A model generated the notes under the pieces. That model was not told the origin of the DNA. It saw only the letters and a program-made list of their open reading frames with translations, and did not search any database. The translations under genes were made by a program, and so were the position numbers. Positions 53,730 to 62,300 of a DNA stretch of 64,000 bases are shown here, one piece after another (the stretch's first letter is position 1; the number at the start of each line of letters is the position of its first letter). This DNA comes from Opitutaceae bacterium (GTDB lineage Bacteria > Verrucomicrobiota > Verrucomicrobiia > Opitutales > Opitutaceae): NCBI GenBank assembly GCA_015075305.1, contig JABTUS010000004.1, forward strand, positions 174,679-238,678. Reading direction: 5' to 3'.

Positions 53730-56700
53730 AGTTTCCTCTTTTGCGCATTGCCGTCTGGTTCTGCGTTGGTCCCGGCATGATTTCGACCGCACCCCTGGCG
53801 CTGGCGCGACAGGTTCCGCCGCCGATCGTGGTCGGCAAGGATGGAAAGCTGGAATATGTGCGGTCGCCGAGCGGGGATGCGGTGCCCGACTACTCGCATG
53901 CGGGGTTCAAGGGTGGCGGCGTTCGTTTTCCCGACGTGTTTGCGCGGGTGCGGGTGGCCCCGGCACCGGGTGACGATGGGGCGCGGATCCAGGCCGCGAT
54001 CGACTATGTGTCGGCGCTTCCCCTGGACAAGCGAGGTGTGCGTGGGGCGGTGCAATTGGAGCGCGGGCGATATGAGATTGAGGGGCAGATTCAGGTGTCG
54101 GCGAGTGGTGTCGTTCTGCGCGGAGCGGGTGCGGGTGAACATGGCACGACGCTGGTCGCGACTGGCAGGGGACGGCGCACGCTCATCAAGGTTTCCGGTG
54201 CGGGTCGCGGCGAAAAACCTGAGCCCGCCTATTCGGTGGCCGACGCCTATGTGCCGGTTGGGAGCAGTCACATTCGCATCAAGGCCGCCCGCGGGTCTGC
54301 GGAGAAACCCGGTTCGCACTTGGGTGCGCTTGCGCGGTTTGAACCTGGCACGCGCATTGTGATCGAGCGACCGAGCGCGAAGGAATGGGTCCACGCGCTG
54401 GGCATGGATGACAGCCCGGCGCGCCAGCCGTATTCATGGCAGGTGGAGGCTTTCAGCATCGCCTGGGATCGAGTCGTGCTCGGTGGCAGTGGCGATTTGC
54501 TGGAGCTGGACGCGCCTCTGACGACTGCGATCGACGCGAGACTGGGGGGGGCGACTGTTTCCATCCGGGCGCCTGGTGGAATGGTCGAGAATGTGGGAGT
54601 CGAAAATCTCCGCTGCATTTCCGAGGTCGCCACGGACAATCCGAAGGACGAGGATCACGCGTGGAATGCGATCGACATCCGCAGCGCGCGTGATGCCTGG
54701 GTGTGCGATGTGACGGCGGAGCAATTCTCCGGCATGGCGGTGAATGTCGACGCGACCGCCATGAGAATCACCGTGCAGGATTGCCGTGCGCTCCGGCCGG
54801 TTTCGGAGGACGGCGGCTATCGTCGGATGGCGTTCCATTCCGGCGGCCAGCAGGTGCTGTTTCTGCGCTGTCAGTCAGAGCACGGACGCAACGATTTCAC
54901 CGCGGGCTACCTGACTGCGGGGCCCGTCGTGTTTCTGGACTGCGAGGCGCGCGAGACCCGCGGATTCAGCGGATCGATTGGAAGCTGGTCGTCGGGACTG
55001 CTCTTCGATGGCGTGAAGGTGGATGGTGGAGCCCTGCGCCTGGACAACCTTGAAACCTGGAATCAGGGCGTGGGATGGAATGCCGCGAACTCCATGCTGT
55101 GGGGATGCTCGGCGTCGGTTGTGATCTGCCGGTCGCCTCCCGGTGCGTCCAACTGGGCGGTCGGGGTCTGGGGACAGTTTGTCGGCGACGGTGCCTGGGG
55201 TCTTGTCAATGAGTTCCCAAGGCCCGAAAGCCTGTACCGCGCGCAGCTTTCCGCCCGTCTTGGCGCGCAGGCTGCCGAGTGCCTGCTGCCGCGTCGCTAC
55301 ATCGTGGATGAACCCATGCCTGCCATCGAGGAGGCGGTGCCGGATCTTGCGTCAAGGCCTGCTGCAAGGGCGGGACCACCGGGCCGGCCGCTGTCGCTCG
55401 TGAATGGCTGGCTCGTCAGCGACGGCCAGTTGCTGAAGGGAAACACGCTGACGGGCGCCTGGTGGCTCGGCAGACTTGAACCAGCGCGTGCGGGGGAATT
55501 CGGGCCGGCGATCACCCGCTTTTCGCCGGGGCGAGCGGGCACGGGTCTCACGGATGATCTGGCCGCGCTTGCGGATGCGATGGTGGCGAAGGGTCAGGTG
55601 GCCTGGCGGCACCACTATGGACTCTGGTACGATCGAAGGCGGATCGATCATCAGATGATCCGCCGGCCGGACGGCGATGTGTATCCACCTTTCTTTGAGC
55701 AGCCCTTCGCACGAAGCGGACAGGGCGTCGCGTGGGATGGATTGAGCCGCTACGACCTCACCCGCTACAACCCCTGGTATTTCTCCCGTCTCAGGGATTT
55801 CGCCAGTGAGGCGCGCGCGCGCGGACTCGTTCTCGTGAACGAGATGTATTTCCAGCACAACATCCTCGAGTCGGGCGCGCACTGGGTGGATTCGCCCTGG
55901 AGGCCGGTGAACAACATCAACTCCACAGGATTCACCGAGCCGCCTCCATTCACGGGCGATACGATCCGCATGGCGGCGGAATTCTATGATGTCGGCAATC
56001 CAACCCGGCGCGCCTTGCACCGCGCGTTCATCCGGCAATGTCTGGCAAATCTTTCGGAGGAGACGAATGTCATTCACACGCTGACGGCGGAAAACAGCGG
56101 ACCGCTTTCGTTCATGCAGTTCTGGCTCGATGTGGTTGCAGAGTGGGAGAATGAAACGGGCCGCCATCCCTTGATAGCGCTCAGTGCGCCGAAGGATGTG
56201 CAGGATGCGATTCTTGCGGATGGGCGCCGGGCTGCGCTCATTGACGTCATCGATCTAAGCTACTGGTTCCGGGATGCCGATGGAAAACTGTTCGCGCCCG
56301 ACGGAGGAACACGCCTGGCGCCGCGGCAGCATCTGCGCACCTGGAAGGGGAAACGGCCATCCGCGGTCTCCGTCGCATCGATGGTGGCGCACTATCGTCA
56401 GGCGTTTCCGGGGAAGGCGGTAATTTCAAACCTGGATGCGGTCGATGGTTGGTGGTTTCTCGGTTCAGGCGGATCACTGCCAAGGCTGTCCTCGCCGATC
56501 GACCCTGAACTGAACGCCGCGATCGTCCGAATGCGATCGAAGGGCATGGGCATTCTTGGGGAGCAGGGCGTGGGCTATTTTGTCGTGGCGGGAGAAGGTG
56601 GCGCCAGCGTTGACTTGAAAGAGGACGGCGGAAAGTTTCGCGTTCGTCGCGTCGATGCGAAGACCGGCGCTGTCAGCGATACCGGCGAGGTGGTTGAAGC

Positions 56701-56764
56701 GGGGCGCGTTGCAAGATTTCCCGGAAGCGCGGGTGCGCCGTGGCTCCACTGGCTTGCACGATGA
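53726..56764 (+). CDS. two-domain polysaccharide-active protein: beta-helix plus DUF6298-like barrel
   Basis: Start at the ATG overlapping the preceding stop, giving 1012 residues with a signal peptide (about 1-28). The first ~500 residues read as a right-handed parallel beta-helix of the pectate-lyase fold (DDGARIQAAIDYVSALPL at its start, then VVLRGAGAGEHGTTLVA, VGVENLRCISEVA and AFHSGGQQVLFLRC). The second half looks like a TIM barrel with LVNEMYFQHNI and IHTLTAENSGPLSF, positions where a pair of catalytic acids would be expected, and corresponds to DUF6298. I infer a lyase/hydrolase for rhamnogalacturonan-type glycans; activity is untested. Confidence 0.78.
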   Translation: MKFPLLRIAVWFCVGPGMISTAPLALARQVPPPIVVGKDGKLEYVRSPSGDAVPDYSHAGFKGGGVRFPDVFARVRVAPAPGDDGARIQAAIDYVSALPLDKRGVRGAVQLERGRYEIEGQIQVSASGVVLRGAGAGEHGTTLVATGRGRRTLIKVSGAGRGEKPEPAYSVADAYVPVGSSHIRIKAARGSAEKPGSHLGALARFEPGTRIVIERPSAKEWVHALGMDDSPARQPYSWQVEAFSIAWDRVVLGGSGDLLELDAPLTTAIDARLGGATVSIRAPGGMVENVGVENLRCISEVATDNPKDEDHAWNAIDIRSARDAWVCDVTAEQFSGMAVNVDATAMRITVQDCRALRPVSEDGGYRRMAFHSGGQQVLFLRCQSEHGRNDFTAGYLTAGPVVFLDCEARETRGFSGSIGSWSSGLLFDGVKVDGGALRLDNLETWNQGVGWNAANSMLWGCSASVVICRSPPGASNWAVGVWGQFVGDGAWGLVNEFPRPESLYRAQLSARLGAQAAECLLPRRYIVDEPMPAIEEAVPDLASRPAARAGPPGRPLSLVNGWLVSDGQLLKGNTLTGAWWLGRLEPARAGEFGPAITRFSPGRAGTGLTDDLAALADAMVAKGQVAWRHHYGLWYDRRRIDHQMIRRPDGDVYPPFFEQPFARSGQGVAWDGLSRYDLTRYNPWYFSRLRDFASEARARGLVLVNEMYFQHNILESGAHWVDSPWRPVNNINSTGFTEPPPFTGDTIRMAAEFYDVGNPTRRALHRAFIRQCLANLSEETNVIHTLTAENSGPLSFMQFWLDVVAEWENETGRHPLIALSAPKDVQDAILADGRRAALIDVIDLSYWFRDADGKLFAPDGGTRLAPRQHLRTWKGKRPSAVSVASMVAHYRQAFPGKAVISNLDAVDGWWFLGSGGSLPRLSSPIDPELNAAIVRMRSKGMGILGEQGVGYFVVAGEGGASVDLKEDGGKFRVRRVDAKTGAVSDTGEVVEAGRVARFPGSAGAPWLHWLAR

Positions 56765-56873
56765 TCGCTTGCATGAGAACCGGAATCTGCGAAGCCGGAT
56801 TGCTTCAATGGATCTCTTTCAGCTTTGAATTTCCCAATGCGCGTCCGAACGATCGGGCGAAGCACACTTTATC

Positions 56874-57938
56874 ATGAACATCCGAATCCTGACATGCGTG
56901 TTGTCCGTTGTTGTCCTTGCAGGCCCGCCGCTCTTCGGCGCGCGGCTTCCCAAGGGCGTGAAGGCCTGCTATTTCGTGAATGACAATCCGCCGTATCCGG
57001 AGTCGCATGCGTCCACGATTGTCGAAGTGGGGAAGGGACACCTTGTCGCCGCATGGTTCGGAGGCACGAAGGAGCGCGCTCCGGATGTCGGCATCTGGGT
57101 GGCTCATTTCGAAAACAACCGGTGGACCCAGGCGGTCGAGGTGGCGGATGGGCGTCAGTCAAACGGACCCCGCATGCCGACTTGGAATCCCGTGCTCTTC
57201 AATCCTCCCGGCGGGCGGCTGGTCCTCTTCTACAAAGTGGGACCGTCTCCAAGCGAATGGTGGGGGATGATGCGCACGTCGGATGATGGCGGGCGCAACT
57301 GGAGCCCGGCGCGCCAGTTGCCCGATGGCATACTTGGGCCGATCAAAAACAAGCCGGTGCTGTTGTCCGATGGCACCTGGCTGTGCGGTTCGAGCACGGA
57401 GGGAACGCCCGATGGATGGCGGGTTCACTTTGAGACGACGCGCGACCGGGGGGAGACCTGGGAAAAGACGGCCTCGGTGGACAAGGGACCGGGACTGGAT
57501 GCGATCCAGCCCAGCATTCTGTTTCATGCCGATGGCCGGCTCGAGGCGCTGTGCCGGACAAAGCAAGGAAATGTCGCAATGACGTGGTCGGCGGATTCTG
57601 GAAAGACGTGGAGTGGACTGGCGGCGACGGAGCTGCCGAATCCCAATTCAGGCACCGATGCGGTGACGCTCAAGGACGGCCGGCAGCTCATCGTGTACAA
57701 CCACTCCGGCCACCGTCCGGATGAGCCGGGCAAGGGAAACCGCTGGCCTTTGGATGTTGCGATTTCCTCCGACGGACTTCTGTGGAAACACATCGTGACG
57801 CTTGAGGCCGAGCCCATGGTCAGCGGCTATTCGTATCCCGCGGTGATCCAGACCTCCGATGGGCTTGTTCACATCACGTACACGTGGGGACGAAAGAAGA
57901 TCAAACACGTCATCCTCAAGCCCTCGGTCCTGTATTGA
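56874..57938 (+). CDS. secreted sialidase-family (BNR) protein
   Basis: A 354-residue exported protein (signal MNIRILTCVLSVVVLAGPPL). The propeller has four Asp-box-type motifs: RTSDDGGRNWSPA, TTRDRGETWEKT, TWSADSGKTWSG and AISSDGLLWKH. The N-terminal ESHASTIVEVGKGHLVAAWFGG and the following GPIKNKPVLLSDG are typical of sialidase-like exo-enzymes found with pectin-degrading genes. It may cleave a terminal sugar from oligosaccharides. It lies 110 bp after the DUF6298-like gene and converges with the hybrid kinase. Confidence 0.87.
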   Translation: MNIRILTCVLSVVVLAGPPLFGARLPKGVKACYFVNDNPPYPESHASTIVEVGKGHLVAAWFGGTKERAPDVGIWVAHFENNRWTQAVEVADGRQSNGPRMPTWNPVLFNPPGGRLVLFYKVGPSPSEWWGMMRTSDDGGRNWSPARQLPDGILGPIKNKPVLLSDGTWLCGSSTEGTPDGWRVHFETTRDRGETWEKTASVDKGPGLDAIQPSILFHADGRLEALCRTKQGNVAMTWSADSGKTWSGLAATELPNPNSGTDAVTLKDGRQLIVYNHSGHRPDEPGKGNRWPLDVAISSDGLLWKHIVTLEAEPMVSGYSYPAVIQTSDGLVHITYTWGRKKIKHVILKPSVLY

Positions 57939-57961
57939 GGGCGCAGTCCGAGTGCGAGAGC

Positions 57962-59488
57962 TCAGAGAGCTGAAGGGCTTTCGCGCGTCGGGTCGTGGGT
58001 GAATTTTGCGAGCGCGGCGCGCAGGTCCGAGAGCAGAATCGGCTTGTTGAGGAAGCCGTTCATGCCGACGTCGAGGCAGCGTTTGCGATCTGATGCAAGG
58101 GCATTCGCAGTCAGTGCGATGATTGGAAGCGGAGCCATGCGATCGCAGGTTTTCTCCCAGCTTCGATAAAGCGCTGTCGCCTCGCAGCCGTCGCGCTCGG
58201 GCATCTGCATGTCCATCAGCACGACGTCAACATGGAGATTCTGCATGCGCTTGAAGGCTTCTATGCCGTTGACGGCAAATTCAACCTTGTGGCCGAGCTG
58301 CCCGAGCATGGTTCGAAGCAGCCCGCGATTGACTGCGTTGTCCTCCGCCACCAGGACGTGCAGGGATTGATGGGCGGGAGTCGGGTCTTCGGTGGAGGGA
58401 GCAGGGGCGGTGTCCAGATTCGCGCGAACCTCCACCTCGACCGAGAAGGCAAATGCGGTGCCCATCTCCGATGTGGACTCGAGATGCAGGCTGCCGCCCA
58501 TGGCGTTGACGAGTCTTGCGCAGAGGGCGAGGCCCATGCCGATGCCACCCCTCACCCGGGTGCGTGAATCGTCGCCCTGCGTGAATGGAATGAAGAGGCG
58601 GGGGATCAGGTCGGCGGCAATGCCAGGGCCGGTGTCATGCACGCGGAAGTCAAGGACGATGCGGCCCTGCTGGCCGGCCTGCCGGGAGCCGATGGTCAGC
58701 TCCACGGAGCCGGAGCGGGTGAATTTGATCGCATTGGTGAGGAGATGGATCAGCACCTGGCGCAGGCGGATCGAGTCGATGACGAGGATCTCCGGCACAC
58801 GCGGATCCATGCCGGACTCCAGCCTGAGCTCCTTGCTTTCGGCGAATGCAGCCATCGCGGAGACCGTATCCAGAATCAGACTACGAATCTTGACCGGTTT
58901 TGGATGCAGGTCGAGTTTGCCGTTCTGGGCCTTTTCGTAGTCGAGAATGTTGGAGATGACACTGAGCAGGGTTTCACCGCCCGTGACGAGAGCATCCAGC
59001 CATTCGACCTGCTTCGGCTCGAGTGTGGTTGAACGAAGCAGACTGCTGTAGCCGAGCACGGCGTTCAAAGGCGTCCGGATCTCATGGCTCATGGTCGAGA
59101 GGAAACGGGAGCGCGCGTGCGCGGCCGCTTCGGCGCTTTTCCGTTCATCAAGGAGGCGGAGCGCCATGATGCCCGTGGCATGAGCCAGTTCGGCGGTCTC
59201 ATCCCGCCCGGGAAACAGCTCAAGCTCGCGCGCCACCTTTTCGTTTCCAAGCCGCTCCACAACGGCGCGAACCCTTCGAATTCGTCTTGCGAACAGGCGT
59301 TCACCGAGGAACCAAAGGATGGCCGTTGTGAGAGCCGCTCCACCCAGTGCGGGGATCAGGATTGCAAAGGTTGAACTGCGGGCATCCTGAATGAATGGGG
59401 TCAGAAGGTCGTGGCCGGCCACGACCAGTCCAGCCAACACCGCCATCGATAAAATGAGGACGAGCAGTGCCGTATTGCGCCAATTCAT
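57962..59488 (-). CDS. hybrid sensor histidine kinase/response regulator
   Basis: Start set at ATG 59486-59488 (MNWRNTALLVLILSMAVLAG), giving 508 residues. Two membrane helices (about 5-25 and 40-62) enclose a short periplasmic loop, then a HAMP-like linker (ERLFARRIRRVRAVVERLG). HisKA has STMSHEIRTPLNAVLGYS with the phosphoacceptor His. HATPase_c has NAIKF, DTGPGIA and GGIGMGLAL. The C-terminal receiver has LVAEDNAVNR and VLMDMQMPERDG with the phospho-Asp and a final NKP. No output domain or partner regulator lies nearby, so signalling must go through a separate phosphotransfer or regulator protein. Confidence 0.93.
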   Translation of the reverse strand: MNWRNTALLVLILSMAVLAGLVVAGHDLLTPFIQDARSSTFAILIPALGGAALTTAILWFLGERLFARRIRRVRAVVERLGNEKVARELELFPGRDETAELAHATGIMALRLLDERKSAEAAAHARSRFLSTMSHEIRTPLNAVLGYSSLLRSTTLEPKQVEWLDALVTGGETLLSVISNILDYEKAQNGKLDLHPKPVKIRSLILDTVSAMAAFAESKELRLESGMDPRVPEILVIDSIRLRQVLIHLLTNAIKFTRSGSVELTIGSRQAGQQGRIVLDFRVHDTGPGIAADLIPRLFIPFTQGDDSRTRVRGGIGMGLALCARLVNAMGGSLHLESTSEMGTAFAFSVEVEVRANLDTAPAPSTEDPTPAHQSLHVLVAEDNAVNRGLLRTMLGQLGHKVEFAVNGIEAFKRMQNLHVDVVLMDMQMPERDGCEATALYRSWEKTCDRMAPLPIIALTANALASDRKRCLDVGMNGFLNKPILLSDLRAALAKFTHDPTRESPSAL

Positions 59489-59596
59489 GCTTGGATGAAA
59501 ATGGGTAAATCGACACGCGAAGATCGCCACTTTATCGAAAGGCACGGGTTCGCGAAGGTTTCACCTCGAAGGTAAGACGCGTGTGACTAGCGGGAT

Positions 59597-59887
59597 ATGA
59601 GGCGCATTGCAGATTTTTGCTCAGCGACAGCGGATTGCAGGCGATTGACCCCAATAGTCCGGGCCGTAGTGTCGGCGTTCGTGCCGCCAAAGAAACAGCA
59701 TGGAATTGGGGAGAGCGACTCCTGCACGGGCAAGCGTCGCTATCGCAGTCAAGGCGAGGCGTTGCAGTCCGCGGCCATGGTGGGCGTGGAGCGCCAGCGA
59801 GTCGCCTATCAGTGTCCGATGTGCCTTTGCTGGCATCTGGCCACCAAACGAAGCAGGTCAGGCGTCAATCGGCCCACTGGTCGGTAG
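59597..59887 (+). CDS. small putative zinc-ribbon protein
   Basis: A 96-residue frame whose second half reads CTGKRRYRSQGEALQSA and then YQCPMCLCWHLATKR. That pattern (Cys, K-x-RY, EA, then C-x2-C-x-C-WHL) belongs to a widespread family of tiny zinc-ribbon-like proteins of unknown function. The N-terminal half has no family character, so the true start may be a GTG near 59669, just before VPPKKQHG. Its stop codon lies two bases from the convergent pectate lyase stop. Confidence 0.62.
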   Translation: MRRIADFCSATADCRRLTPIVRAVVSAFVPPKKQHGIGESDSCTGKRRYRSQGEALQSAAMVGVERQRVAYQCPMCLCWHLATKRSRSGVNRPTGR

Positions 59888-59888
59888 G

Positions 59889-61565
59889 TCAATGCTCCTT
59901 TGCAAGGGGATCCGTGGCGTTGATGAACTCCTCGATGTTCGAATAGCCGTCGCCATCGGAGTCGATTGAAGCATCCGAAGGATCCCTCGGGTTGAGCCGG
60001 CTCCGCTTTTCCCAATCATCGGGAAGTCCGTCATTGTCGGCATCGGCATAGGGGGTTCCCTGGTATTTCGGGTATCCACCAACCTGTGACGGATTGGTGA
60101 TGATGCCGAGATCGACCAGACGGATCATCTCGTCGATGGACTTGTCGCTGTACCGAACGGCCTTGAAGGCTTCGCGGGAACCGCTGAAGGGACGGCTGGT
60201 CACCGTTCCGGTGCGCACGCCTTGTATTACGCGCAAATCCACGGCGTCCCGCCGCGGACGCGTGGCGCCGGCGTTTTCCAGAACGTACTCGTATGCTTCA
60301 CGCGCCGGCAGGATCTTCAGCGGAGCATGCGGAAACGGCTGGTCCTGCCGGATTGACGGCAACACGCTGGCGACGTCCGCGCGCGACTCGGGCTGCACGC
60401 CGCCGTCCCAGTTGTCGCGGGTGACGCGGGAGCTTCCCTCGACGACATTGCCGCTTACGTAGGCCTTTCCGAAATGATCGAAGACGGTCTTGCTCCGCTC
60501 CGATTCCGGTTTCAGCAGGCGCCAGGCGATGGGCTTGCCGGCTGGGGTCGCGGGACCCGGCTTGAGATAGTTGTTGATGATGTTGAAAAAGCTCCGGTGG
60601 TCCCCGCCGTCGATCGTGCGGTGCACCCAGTTGAAGAGCACATTGTTCACGAAGGTGAAGTCGCCGTACATGCCGACGCTCGGGTTGCGTCCCGTGTTGT
60701 TCGCCCAGAGGTTGCGGTGAAACGTGCTGTTGAGTCCACCGATCGTGCTGCCGAACGCGTGGTGGTAGGTGTTGAGTCCCTCGCTGAAGATCGAGTTCTG
60801 AATGGTGATGTTGACGGTGGGGAGCTTGAGCTCAGGACCTCCGCCGGGTGGCTGGTACATGTGGCGGTACATCGACATGTTTTCATCGAGCCCCCATGAG
60901 GCGGAGACGTGATCGATCATGATGTTGCCGATGGGATTCCCGCCGATGGAGTCATTGCGATCACCGACCCAGGTTTCGCCGCGGCGGAAACGCATGTGCC
61001 GGATGATGACGTCGTGGGTCTCCAGTTCGACCGTGTCGCCGGCGACGCACACGCCGTCGCCCGGCGCGGTGCCGCCCGCGAGCGTGACATAGGGCGCCCG
61101 AACGCGGATGCGGCTTTTCAGGCGGATGATTCCGGCGACGTTGAAAATGATGATGCGCGGGCCGCCCGCCTCGAGCGCCTCGCGCAGCGTGCCGGGTCCG
61201 GAGTCTTCGAGACTGGAGATCACGAAGATCCGCCCGCCTCGCCCTCCGAAGGAATACATGCCGCCGCCTTCTGCGCCGGGAAAGGCCGGGATGGATGCCT
61301 GGGGCAGATCCCTGGGCTCGGCCGCGGCCGGCAGGTAGGGTTTGCCCTTCTTCTCCCAGGCTCGGACCTCCGTCATGGCCGCCATGAAAGCCTGGTCGGA
61401 GTGGGCGTCGGCTGCGGCCCGCCGAGCGTCGGCCTCGCGCTTGATTTCCGGGCTTATGTAGGGATACTGGGCGTGGGCTGTTGCAGTGACCAAAAGCAGG
61501 GTCGCGAGGAGAAACATGAGACCTTTGGATAGTCCGCGCGGCCGTGTCGAAGTAATGGTGTTCAT
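59889..61565 (-). CDS. PL1-family pectate lyase with calcium-binding C-terminal repeats
   Basis: The ATG at 61563-61565 gives 558 residues with a signal peptide (GLMFLLATLLLVTATAHA). The parallel beta-helix is signalled by AFPGAEGGGMYSFGGRGGRI, GPGTLREALEAGGPRIIIFN, HDVIIRHMRFRRGETW, IMIDHVSASWGLDENMSMY and NLWANNTGRNPSVG. The C-terminus ends in DADNDGLPDDWEKR and DSDGDGYSNIEEF, calcium-binding repeats common in secreted carbohydrate enzymes. The enzyme would cut polygalacturonan by beta-elimination. It precedes the DUF3826 gene's neighbours in the same run as the TonB receptor, supporting a pectin locus. Confidence 0.93.
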   Translation of the reverse strand: MNTITSTRPRGLSKGLMFLLATLLLVTATAHAQYPYISPEIKREADARRAAADAHSDQAFMAAMTEVRAWEKKGKPYLPAAAEPRDLPQASIPAFPGAEGGGMYSFGGRGGRIFVISSLEDSGPGTLREALEAGGPRIIIFNVAGIIRLKSRIRVRAPYVTLAGGTAPGDGVCVAGDTVELETHDVIIRHMRFRRGETWVGDRNDSIGGNPIGNIMIDHVSASWGLDENMSMYRHMYQPPGGGPELKLPTVNITIQNSIFSEGLNTYHHAFGSTIGGLNSTFHRNLWANNTGRNPSVGMYGDFTFVNNVLFNWVHRTIDGGDHRSFFNIINNYLKPGPATPAGKPIAWRLLKPESERSKTVFDHFGKAYVSGNVVEGSSRVTRDNWDGGVQPESRADVASVLPSIRQDQPFPHAPLKILPAREAYEYVLENAGATRPRRDAVDLRVIQGVRTGTVTSRPFSGSREAFKAVRYSDKSIDEMIRLVDLGIITNPSQVGGYPKYQGTPYADADNDGLPDDWEKRSRLNPRDPSDASIDSDGDGYSNIEEFINATDPLAKEH

Positions 61566-61622
61566 GAAGTTGGTCTCAACCAATGGCGGCTGCACGGGCG
61601 GATCCCCGGACCAGATGCGCGG

Positions 61623-62288
61623 TTACGGCGCCGAAGCAGCCTTTTTTCGTTCCATCATCTCCTGCTCGGCTTTCTTCATGTCGACGCCGGCTGCGGAGAG
61701 GTAGTTGTTGATGCGGCCCTTGTATCTGCCAAAAATCGCGTGCTTCTCCTCCGAGCTCCCGCCGTCCATCGCCAGTTCGCGGGCCTCGGTGAGCCAGGCG
61801 AGGATCCGGGACTTCTGTTCAGCAGTCAGGCCGGGAATCATCTCCTGATACACGCGGTAGGTGAGCGGAAGGACTCCGTACGTCATGCCGTCCTTGACCT
61901 TGTCGATCTGGTCGGGCTTCAGAGCACTGGCAAGGATGGATAGAAAGTGCGCATGCAGTGTCCGCTGTTCATCGAGTGCACGGGTCTGTGCCGCATGGAT
62001 TGCCGCCTCCGACGCGGCCTTGTCGGTCGACCTAAGCAGTTTCGCCTCCTTGATCGCGGCATCACGGGCCGCCTGAATCGAGCTCAGCGCGGCATATTGG
62101 CCGGCAATTGCTGCTGTCGCCGCTTCTTTGATGGCTGACTCGTGCAGTGAAAGTGACTGCACAATCTTCTCCGCGCGCTTGATCTGCGATGGAAGAGGTG
62201 CGGACGAAGGCGCACCGTTCGGCGATGCATGGATGAATGCACACGCCGCAAGCATGACTCCGGCGGCGATGCAGGTGCGGTGCCTCAT
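61623..62288 (-). CDS. DUF3826-like secreted protein
   Basis: A 221-residue exported, mostly helical protein. After the signal peptide (IAAGVMLAACAFIHA) it contains RAEKIVQSLSLHESAIKEAATAAIAGQYAAL split by short turns, the DKVKDGMTYGVLPLTYRVYQEMIPGLT core and a late KHAIFGRYKGRINNYLSAAG. This order matches DUF3826 proteins, which accompany pectate lyases and TonB receptors in Bacteroidetes and Verrucomicrobiota loci. Role unknown. It sits 12 bp downstream of the receptor gene's stop and 57 bp upstream of the pectate lyase gene on the same strand. Confidence 0.82.
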   Translation of the reverse strand: MRHRTCIAAGVMLAACAFIHASPNGAPSSAPLPSQIKRAEKIVQSLSLHESAIKEAATAAIAGQYAALSSIQAARDAAIKEAKLLRSTDKAASEAAIHAAQTRALDEQRTLHAHFLSILASALKPDQIDKVKDGMTYGVLPLTYRVYQEMIPGLTAEQKSRILAWLTEARELAMDGGSSEEKHAIFGRYKGRINNYLSAAGVDMKKAEQEMMERKKAASAP

Positions 62289-62300
62289 TTGAATTTCCGT

